Source of the DNA: Robbsia betulipollinis
GTDB taxonomy: Bacteria; Pseudomonadota; Gammaproteobacteria; Burkholderiales; Burkholderiaceae
Reading direction: 5' to 3'
Length of the DNA: 64,000 nucleotides
Assembly: GCF_026624755.1 (NCBI RefSeq)
Contig: NZ_JAPMXC010000001.1
Span: 2,390,365-2,454,364, forward strand
The first letter of the stretch is position 1; each line of letters opens with the position of its first letter. Positions 63,266 to 64,000 of this stretch are shown piece after piece. The notes beneath the pieces were generated by a model. The model saw nothing but the letters and a program-made list of their open reading frames with translations, was not told where the DNA came from and searched no databases. The position numbers and the translations under genes were made by a program.

Positions 63266-64000
63266 ATGGCGAACTCCATGAAAAAAACGTTGAACGAAGT
63301 CTCCTCCGAAGAAGAAGTCACCCCCGTGGAAGACGCGGGCAAGGGCGAGAAGACCGTGGTGGTGAAGGTGCGTGAGCGCCGCGCGAAAGAAAAAGCGCTG
63401 CTGAAGGACGCTTTCGCGTCGCAGCAGCCGGGTACCGCCGAGGAGCTCGAAGAGCGCCGGGCGAAGCTGCGTGCATTGATCGTGCTCGGCAAGGAGCGCG
63501 GTTTCCTGACGTTCTCCGAGATCAACGACCATCTGCCGGACGACATCGTCGAGACCGACGCGATCGAGGGCATCATCGGCACGTTCAGCGACATGGGCGT
63601 GCGTGTCTACGAAACGGCGCCCGATGCGGAAACGCTGCTGCTCAACGACAACGCCCCCGCCGCCGCGAGCGACGACGAGGTCGAGGAAGAGGCCGAGGTG
63701 GCGCTCTCGACCGTGGACTCCGAATTCGGCCGCACGACGGACCCGGTGCGCATGTATATGCGCGAGATGGGTACCGTCGAGCTGCTGACCCGCGAAGGCG
63801 AAATCGAGATCGCGAAGCGGATCGAGGACGGTCTGAAGTACATGGTGCAGGCGATCTCCGCCTGCCCGACCACCATCGCCGACATCCTCGGGATGGCGGA
63901 GCGCGTATCGAACGACGAGATCCGTGTCGATGAACTGGTCGACGGTCTGATCGATTCGGAAACCGAGGCTGCCGCCGACGAAAAGGACGCGGACGGCTTC
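63266..64000 (+). CDS. rpoD: RNA polymerase sigma factor RpoD (5' part, cut by window end)
   Basis: Primary sigma factor; 245 codons are present and the frame runs off the window. It starts MANSMKKTLNEVSSEEEVTPVEDAGKGEK, with AAGG six bases upstream. Region 1.1 has RRAKLRALIVLGKERGFLTFSEINDHLPDDIVETDAIEGIIGTFSDMGVRVYETAPDAETLLL. Region 1.2 has STVDSEFGRTTDPVRMYMREMGTVELLTREGEIEIAKRIEDGLKYMVQAISACPTTIADIL. The N-terminal extension is short (about 70 residues before region 1.1) compared with the long Lys/Ala-rich tails I recall in Burkholderia RpoD. It is the last gene of the dnaG-rpoD cluster. Confidence 0.95.
   Translation, partial: MANSMKKTLNEVSSEEEVTPVEDAGKGEKTVVVKVRERRAKEKALLKDAFASQQPGTAEELEERRAKLRALIVLGKERGFLTFSEINDHLPDDIVETDAIEGIIGTFSDMGVRVYETAPDAETLLLNDNAPAAASDDEVEEEAEVALSTVDSEFGRTTDPVRMYMREMGTVELLTREGEIEIAKRIEDGLKYMVQAISACPTTIADILGMAERVSNDEIRVDELVDGLIDSETEAAADEKDADGF

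Overview
The window looks like a core chromosome segment of a beta-proteobacterium of the order Burkholderiales, most likely family Burkholderiaceae. The evidence is the very high GC content, a Gram-negative-porin-type outer membrane protein ending in Phe, the neighbourhood ybgC-tolQRAB-pal-cpoB next to glyA-nrdR, and the neighbourhood Rieske oxygenase / xseB-ispA-dxs / tsaD / yqeY-dnaG-rpoD. I cannot name the genus from sequence alone.

Layout. 1-4 kb: cyoABCD, a cytochrome bo3 quinol oxidase, ending in a strong bidirectional terminator shared with a convergent porin. 5.2-7.3 kb: an AT-richer islet with one acyltransferase-3 gene beside a tRNA-Lys that has its own promoter and terminator. 7.5-13.2 kb: the Tol-Pal envelope system on the minus strand. 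13.2-15.4 kb: a promoter, a ZTP (pfl-type) riboswitch, glyA and nrdR. 15.4-18.8 kb: a compact minor-pilin operon (FimT-like, a fused PilV-PilW-like protein, PilX-like, PilE-like). 18.9-25.5 kb: small stress and cofactor genes (DUF883, flavin reductase, msrA, bluB, DUF72, cfa, pdxH, tcdA). 25.5-40 kb: glnS, ggt, alaS, ltaE, a TusA-family gene, galU, valS and a UvrD helicase. 40-47.7 kb: a BPSS1780-type membrane protein, thrB, a DUF2782 protein, amn, a LOG-family protein and polA. 47.7-54 kb: an unrecognised protein, a REC-AraC response regulator convergent with a 7TMR-DISM sensor kinase, sseA and a Rieske oxygenase. 54-60 kb: xseB-ispA-dxs, tsaD and a BaiN/HI0933-type flavoprotein. 60-64 kb: yqeY, dnaG and the 5' part of rpoD, with no rpsU.

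Most of the window is housekeeping. The parts that stand out are regulatory or structural: the ZTP riboswitch with a candidate Shine-Dalgarno-sequestering pairing ahead of glyA; two minor pilins fused in one reading frame; a set of short in-frame tandem repeats inside or next to core genes (ispA, thrB, pilX, dxs, and a 16-bp array at the dxs/tsaD junction); a short-N-terminus rpoD with an upstream in-frame micro-ORF; and the missing rpsU. I found no CRISPR array, insertion sequence, prophage or obvious new defence system.
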